A DNA stretch of 10,523 bases from JAAYCI01 sp964370445 (GTDB lineage Bacteria > Bacillota > Clostridia > Oscillospirales > Ruminococcaceae): contig CAYJJK010000085.1 in the NCBI GenBank assembly GCA_964370445.1, forward strand, positions 1 through 10,523, given 5' to 3'. The translations under genes and the position numbers were made by a program. Below are positions 7,124 to 10,523 of this stretch, piece after piece. The number at the start of each line of letters is the position of its first letter. The stretch's first letter is position 1. The notes beneath the pieces are model-generated. The model saw only the letters and a program-made list of their open reading frames with translations, was not told where the DNA came from and made no database searches.

Positions 7124-7845
7124 AAAAGAAAATTGCCGTTTTAGTACTCGTTATAGTGGTTCTTTTCTTATTGCGTGGTTATTTGAATGTAGATTCTTTA
7201 TTGTCTGTATTGGATAGTGTGCAAAACAACCCGCTGGCACCACTTTGGTTTGTGCTCATTTATGCAGTGGCGGTCACCTTGGTGGTGCCGGCATCGGCAT
7301 TAACTTTGCTATCGGGCCCGTTATTTGGCTTTTGGGGTGGGCTTTTGCTCACCACAATAGGGGCCAATTTGGGCTGTCATCTTTCTTACTTTTTGGCAAA
7401 ACTGCTTGGTAAAGATTTGGTTACAAAGTTCATAAAGGGGGGGTCGTTTATAGAAAATGCCCAAAAAAAAGCGCAAGATAACAGTTTTGTCTTTATGATG
7501 TATGCGCGATTGATCCCGCTGTTCCCCTTTGCAGGTGTTAACTATCTTTCCGGTATCATCGGAATTCGTTACAGAGACTATGCCATTGCAACCCTTTTTG
7601 GGATGATACCGGGGAGCGCTGTGTATGTATATTTAGGATACAGCGCCTCTAATATACGCGATAACCCTTTGGGGCTGGTTGTGTCTATAGTTGTTTTGAT
7701 ACTGTTTACTGTAGTGATGACTGTTGTAAAGAAAAAAGGATTGTTTGATAAAGAACACAAAGCAGACGAAAAAGGTGAGGAAGAAAAAACGGAGACTGCA
7801 AAGCTTGCAATGGATGTAGAGAAAGTGAAAGAAGAAAAAGGATAG
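7120..7845 (+). CDS. TVP38/TMEM64 family (VTT-domain) membrane protein
   Basis: A 241-residue polytopic membrane protein of the DedA/VTT superfamily, whose relatives are implicated in lipid scrambling or lipid-carrier transport. The N-terminal membrane segment is at about 4-19. The VTT domain spans about 45-175, with VVPASALTLLSGPLFGFWGG and the conserved ARLIPLFPFAGVNYLSGI segment (R130, P133), followed by FGMIPGSAVYVYLG. A last membrane helix at about 184-203 leads to a highly charged Lys/Glu cytoplasmic tail (about 204-241). The start overlaps the previous stop by four bases. Fusions of this domain to flavin disulfide oxidoreductases are, from memory, seen in other bacteria. This supports a functional tie to the first gene of the operon. 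What it transports is not shown. Confidence 0.9.
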   Translation: MKKKIAVLVLVIVVLFLLRGYLNVDSLLSVLDSVQNNPLAPLWFVLIYAVAVTLVVPASALTLLSGPLFGFWGGLLLTTIGANLGCHLSYFLAKLLGKDLVTKFIKGGSFIENAQKKAQDNSFVFMMYARLIPLFPFAGVNYLSGIIGIRYRDYAIATLFGMIPGSAVYVYLGYSASNIRDNPLGLVVSIVVLILFTVVMTVVKKKGLFDKEHKADEKGEEEKTETAKLAMDVEKVKEEKG

Positions 7846-7858
7846 GGTGCGCTCTTTG

Positions 7859-7873
7859 TTTTGTGACACAAAA
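7859..7873. repeat. 15-base palindrome after the TVP38 gene
   Basis: TTTTGTG, a central A, then CACAAAA: a perfect dyad starting 14 bases after the stop. No T-run follows, so it is not a standard terminator. It may be a protein-binding site. First of three adjacent dyads. Confidence 0.6.
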
Positions 7874-7875
7874 GC

Positions 7876-7893
7876 ATACACGCATCCGTGTGT
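7876..7893 (+). repeat. Short stem-loop, second dyad
   Basis: A 7-bp stem (ATACACG with CGTGTGT, including one T-G pair) closes a four-base CATC loop at 7883-7886. No T-run follows it. Confidence 0.5.
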
Positions 7894-7898
7894 CTCAA

Positions 7899-7927
7899 AA
7901 CCCTTTATTCCTTGAAAATAAAGGGTT
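7899..7927. repeat. 10-bp inverted repeat overlapping the rpoB -35 box
   Basis: AACCCTTTAT (7899-7908) pairs perfectly with ATAAAGGGTT (7918-7927) around a nine-base loop. The last two T of the right arm are the first two bases of the rpoB -35 hexamer. No T-run follows on the plus strand, and only TTTT follows on the minus strand, so a regulatory dyad is as likely as a terminator for the upstream operon. Confidence 0.7.
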
Positions 7928-7954
7928 GACAAGGAACAGTAGGAAGGATATAAT
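7926..7954 (+). promoter_or_regulatory. Perfect-consensus sigma-A promoter of rpoB
   Basis: TTGACA (7926-7931), a spacer of exactly 17 bases, and TATAAT (7949-7954) match the consensus at all 12 positions. Transcription would start near 7961, giving a leader of about 220 bases before rpoB. Such a strong promoter fits an essential, highly expressed gene. Confidence 0.93.
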
Positions 7955-8053
7955 TTATAGTTGTACTAATATGGCTATTTTATGACTTTCTTTCTACAAC
8001 TGTGAGAAAAACAGAGAAAATTCGTTGGTTGTTTTTGTGCACAATGTATAAAA

Positions 8054-8146
8054 ATGGAAGAATATCGCATGAGATTTGAGGCCGGAAAACAACTTTTGTT
8101 TTGTATTGTCAACAAAAGCTATAAAAAGCTTGATGAGGCAGAGTAA
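8054..8146 (+). CDS. Possible small ORF in the rpoB leader
   Basis: A 30-codon frame (MEEYRMRFEAGKQ ... LDEAE) lies between the promoter and rpoB and ends 38 bases before the rpoB ATG. The first ATG has no ribosome site. An inner ATG at 8069 has GGAAGA (8056-8061) seven bases before it and would give 25 residues. The composition is protein-like, but a frame this short can arise by chance. I recognise no family. It could be a leader peptide or simply untranslated leader. Confidence 0.25.
   Translation: MEEYRMRFEAGKQLLFCIVNKSYKKLDEAE
8093..8118 (+). repeat. Hairpin in the rpoB leader
   Basis: CTTTTGTT (8093-8100) and AACAAAAG (8111-8118) form a perfect 8-bp stem with a ten-base loop, inside the transcribed leader and the small ORF. 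It is A/U rich and lacks a following T-run, so it is unlikely to be a terminator. Confidence 0.45.
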
Positions 8147-8184
8147 AAGGTGTTTCAAAAAAAGAATTGGGAGTGGTTGCGCGC

Positions 8185-10523
8185 ATGGTGAATGTCAAGC
8201 CGGTAAAGCTTGGAACGACGGAACGCATGAGTTTTTCTCATATCAATGAAGTTTTGGATATGCCAAATCTTATTGAAGTGCAGAAAGATTCCTATCAATG
8301 GTTTTTGAAAGATGGATTGCGAGAAGTGTTTCGTGACGTGGGCTCGGTAGAGGATTATTCGGGCTCGTTGGTGTTGGATTTTGTGGGCTATCGCTTGGAT
8401 ACTCAGCCAAAATATTCCATTAAAGAATGCAAAGACCGTGATGTTACCTATGCGGCACCGTTGCGTGTTACCACCCGCTTGTTTAACAAAGAAACAGGCG
8501 AAATAAAAGAGCAAGAAATTTTCATGGGTGATTTTCCGCTCATGACAGAAAGTGGCACCTTTATCATCAATGGTGCAGAGCGCGTGATTGTGTCGCAATT
8601 GGTGCGCTCTCCGGGTGTTTACTTTGGTGAGGCATACGACAAAACCGGTAAAGAGCTGTTTTCCACCACTTTAAACCCAAACCGTGGTGCGTGGCTTGAG
8701 TATGAAACAGGTAGTGACGATGTGTTTAGTGTGCGCATTGATAAAACGCGTAAATTGCCTGTCACAGTGTTTTTGCGTGCTCTTGGCCTTGGTGAAGACA
8801 GCCAAATCCGAGATTTTTTTGGTGCGGATGATCGCATCGAAGCGACCATTGCTAAAGATTCGGCCAAAAATGTGGAAGAAGGCCTCTTAGAAACCTATCG
8901 TAAGTTGCGTCCGGGCGAGCCGCCAACGGTAGATAGTGCCAAAAGCCATATTGAAAATTTGTTCTTTGACCCACACCGCTATGATTTGTCTCGTTTTGGC
9001 CGATACAAAATGAATAAGAAGCTTGCCATTGGCCGCCGCATCACCGGTTCTGTTGCAGCACGTGATGTGATTGCTCCCTTAACCGGAGAATTGCTGTGTG
9101 CTGCAGGAGATAAAATCAGCCGCGAAATGGCAGAAGAAATTGAGCGCAACGGTGTTAACTCTGTTTACCTTAAAGTGGAAGACAGGGAAGTGAAAGTGAT
9201 TTCTAATGGAGTGGTTGATGCAAGCTACTTCCTTGGGTTTGATGTGCGCGAAGAGCTTGGGATTACCGAAAAGGTGAATTTTTCGCTATTGCAACAAATT
9301 ATGGACGAAACTGACGATGATGAAGAGCGTAAAGAATTATTGCGTCGCGAATTGAATCGCAGTGACCGTGAGCGCGAATATGAGCTTGGCAATGAGGGTG
9401 CACGAGACTACATCAGCCTCATCAGCCGCACAGTAACCAAAGATGATATTTTCTCATCCATCAACTACTTGAATGGCCTTGCCTATGGCATTGGCACCAC
9501 CGACGACATTGACCATCTTGGCAATCGTCGTATTCGCCGTGTGGGTGAATTGTTGCAAAATCAATTCCGTATCGGTTTTTCCCGTATGGAGCGCGTGATT
9601 CGTGAGCGCATGACTTTGCAAGCACAAGACATGGATGTGGTAACCCCGCAGGCGCTTATCAACATTCGGCCTGTTACCAGTGCCATTAAAGAATTCTTTG
9701 GGTCTTCCCCCTTGTCACAATTTATGGACCAAAACAACCCGTTGGCAGAATTGACGAACAAGCGCCGTCTATCAGCCCTTGGCCCAGGTGGTTTGTCTCG
9801 TGACCGTGCGGGTTTTGAAGTGCGTGACGTGCACTATAGCCATTATGGACGCATGTGCCCGATTGAAACCCCGGAGGGACCGAATATCGGTTTGATTTCA
9901 TATTTGGCCACATTTGCCCGCATCAACGAATATGGATTTATTGAAGCACCGTATCGCAAAGTAAATAAAGAAACCGGCGTTGTGACGGACGAAGTGGTGT
10001 ACATGACGGCCGACAGAGAAGATGAATTTACTGTGGCACAAGCGAATGAGCCGCTGGACGAGCAAGGCCGCTTTGCAAGGGAGCGCGTGCATGCGCGCCA
10101 CCAAGATTTGATTATCGAAGTGGAACGTGAAAAGGCCGACTATATGGACGTGTCTCCGAAGATGGTACTTTCGGTGGCAACGGCCATGATTCCCTTCCTT
10201 GAAAACGACGATGCCAACCGTGCGCTGATGGGCTCGAACATGCAGCGTCAGGCTGTGCCGCTTTTAATGACTCAGCAGCCTATCGTGGCTACCGGTATGG
10301 AGTATAAAGCTGCAACCGACTCGGGTGTTTGTCCCTTGGCAAGACGTGCCGGTGTGGTGGAGCGTGTAACGGCAGACAACATTGTGGTGCGCACACCGGA
10401 CGGTGAAGTGGACAACTACGATTTGATTAAATTTATGCGTTCTAACCAAGGCACTTGCGTAAACCAGCGTCCTATTGTGGATAAAGGCGATGAGGTGCAT
10501 GAAGGCCAGGTGTTGGCAGATGG
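8185..10523 (+). CDS. rpoB: RNA polymerase beta subunit, 3' partial
   Basis: The beta subunit forms the catalytic cleft with beta-prime and holds the rifampicin pocket. The first 779 codons are present and open to the right edge. Recognisable blocks include the N-terminal MSFSHINEVLDMPNLIE, the lobe segments FIINGAERVIVSQLVRSPGVYF and IGTTDDIDHLGNRRIR, the rifampicin region (9703-9798) and RMCPIETPEGPNIGLI. Near the end are LMGSNMQRQAVPLL and GMEYKAATDSGV. The ATG at 8185 follows GGGAGTGG (8169-8176) by eight bases. The frame is open further upstream (KKELGVVAR), but MVNVKPVKLG fits the usual start. Local residue 525 (codon 9757-9759), equivalent to E. coli 526, is Asn instead of the common His; D515 and S530 (E. 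coli 516 and 531) are standard. No rplJ or rplL precedes it; a promoter and leader do. Confidence 0.97.
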   Translation, partial: MVNVKPVKLGTTERMSFSHINEVLDMPNLIEVQKDSYQWFLKDGLREVFRDVGSVEDYSGSLVLDFVGYRLDTQPKYSIKECKDRDVTYAAPLRVTTRLFNKETGEIKEQEIFMGDFPLMTESGTFIINGAERVIVSQLVRSPGVYFGEAYDKTGKELFSTTLNPNRGAWLEYETGSDDVFSVRIDKTRKLPVTVFLRALGLGEDSQIRDFFGADDRIEATIAKDSAKNVEEGLLETYRKLRPGEPPTVDSAKSHIENLFFDPHRYDLSRFGRYKMNKKLAIGRRITGSVAARDVIAPLTGELLCAAGDKISREMAEEIERNGVNSVYLKVEDREVKVISNGVVDASYFLGFDVREELGITEKVNFSLLQQIMDETDDDEERKELLRRELNRSDREREYELGNEGARDYISLISRTVTKDDIFSSINYLNGLAYGIGTTDDIDHLGNRRIRRVGELLQNQFRIGFSRMERVIRERMTLQAQDMDVVTPQALINIRPVTSAIKEFFGSSPLSQFMDQNNPLAELTNKRRLSALGPGGLSRDRAGFEVRDVHYSHYGRMCPIETPEGPNIGLISYLATFARINEYGFIEAPYRKVNKETGVVTDEVVYMTADREDEFTVAQANEPLDEQGRFARERVHARHQDLIIEVEREKADYMDVSPKMVLSVATAMIPFLENDDANRALMGSNMQRQAVPLLMTQQPIVATGMEYKAATDSGVCPLARRAGVVERVTADNIVVRTPDGEVDNYDLIKFMRSNQGTCVNQRPIVDKGDEVHEGQVLAD

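Noticed and set aside
7437..7470. Run of seven G (7437-7443) and run of eight A (7463-7470) in the TVP38 gene as phase-variation or frameshift sites
   Set aside because: The frame is intact through both runs, there is no alternative downstream frame of interest, and similar runs are common in AT-rich genes.
8155..8598. Minus-strand frame of 147 codons opposite the rpoB start
   Set aside because: It lies antisense to the strongly conserved rpoB N-terminus and has no ribosome site or promoter; it is a shadow frame.

Overview
The window looks like a chromosomal core-gene region of a low-to-moderate GC Firmicute, most likely a Clostridia-type anaerobe. The evidence is the gene order dgt-dnaG-rpoD, the Gram-positive style ribosome binding sites, consensus sigma-A promoters, and a beta subunit with the domain layout I associate with Clostridia. 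Two N runs (2185-2194 and 2451-2522), both inside dnaG, show that this is draft assembly. I cannot name a genus.

Region 1 (1-4189) is a macromolecular-synthesis block read rightwards: a dGTPase-like HD hydrolase whose 5' end is outside the window, DNA primase (dnaG, with two gaps), the primary sigma factor (rpoD), and a GNAT acetyltransferase that starts one base after the rpoD stop. Region 2 (4190-4771) is a single-gene unit: a sigma-A promoter whose -10 box lies inside a perfect 15-bp dyad, an Rrf2-family regulator with an apparent Fe-S ligand set, and a strong intrinsic terminator. Region 3 (4772-5063) has no convincing gene.

Region 4 (5077-7845) is a tight three-gene operon: a flavin disulfide oxidoreductase related to the lipoamide dehydrogenase/mercuric reductase group, a CDP-alcohol phosphatidyltransferase, and a TVP38/TMEM64 (VTT-domain) membrane protein. 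The last two overlap by four bases. This joins a soluble thiol/flavin redox enzyme to two membrane-lipid proteins and is the least explained functional unit here.

Region 5 (7846-10523) begins with three closely packed inverted repeats. A perfect-consensus promoter (TTGACA, 17 bp, TATAAT) follows, its -35 box sharing bases with the third repeat. Then come a leader of about 220 nt holding a hairpin and a possible 30-codon ORF, and rpoB, which runs off the right edge. The rpoB product carries Asn where most bacteria have His (E. coli 526) in the rifampicin pocket, so the host may be naturally less sensitive to rifampicin. No rRNA, tRNA, CRISPR array, insertion sequence or prophage gene was seen. 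The most useful leads are the redox/lipid operon, the Rrf2 promoter dyad, the architecture upstream of rpoB, and the Asn in RpoB.
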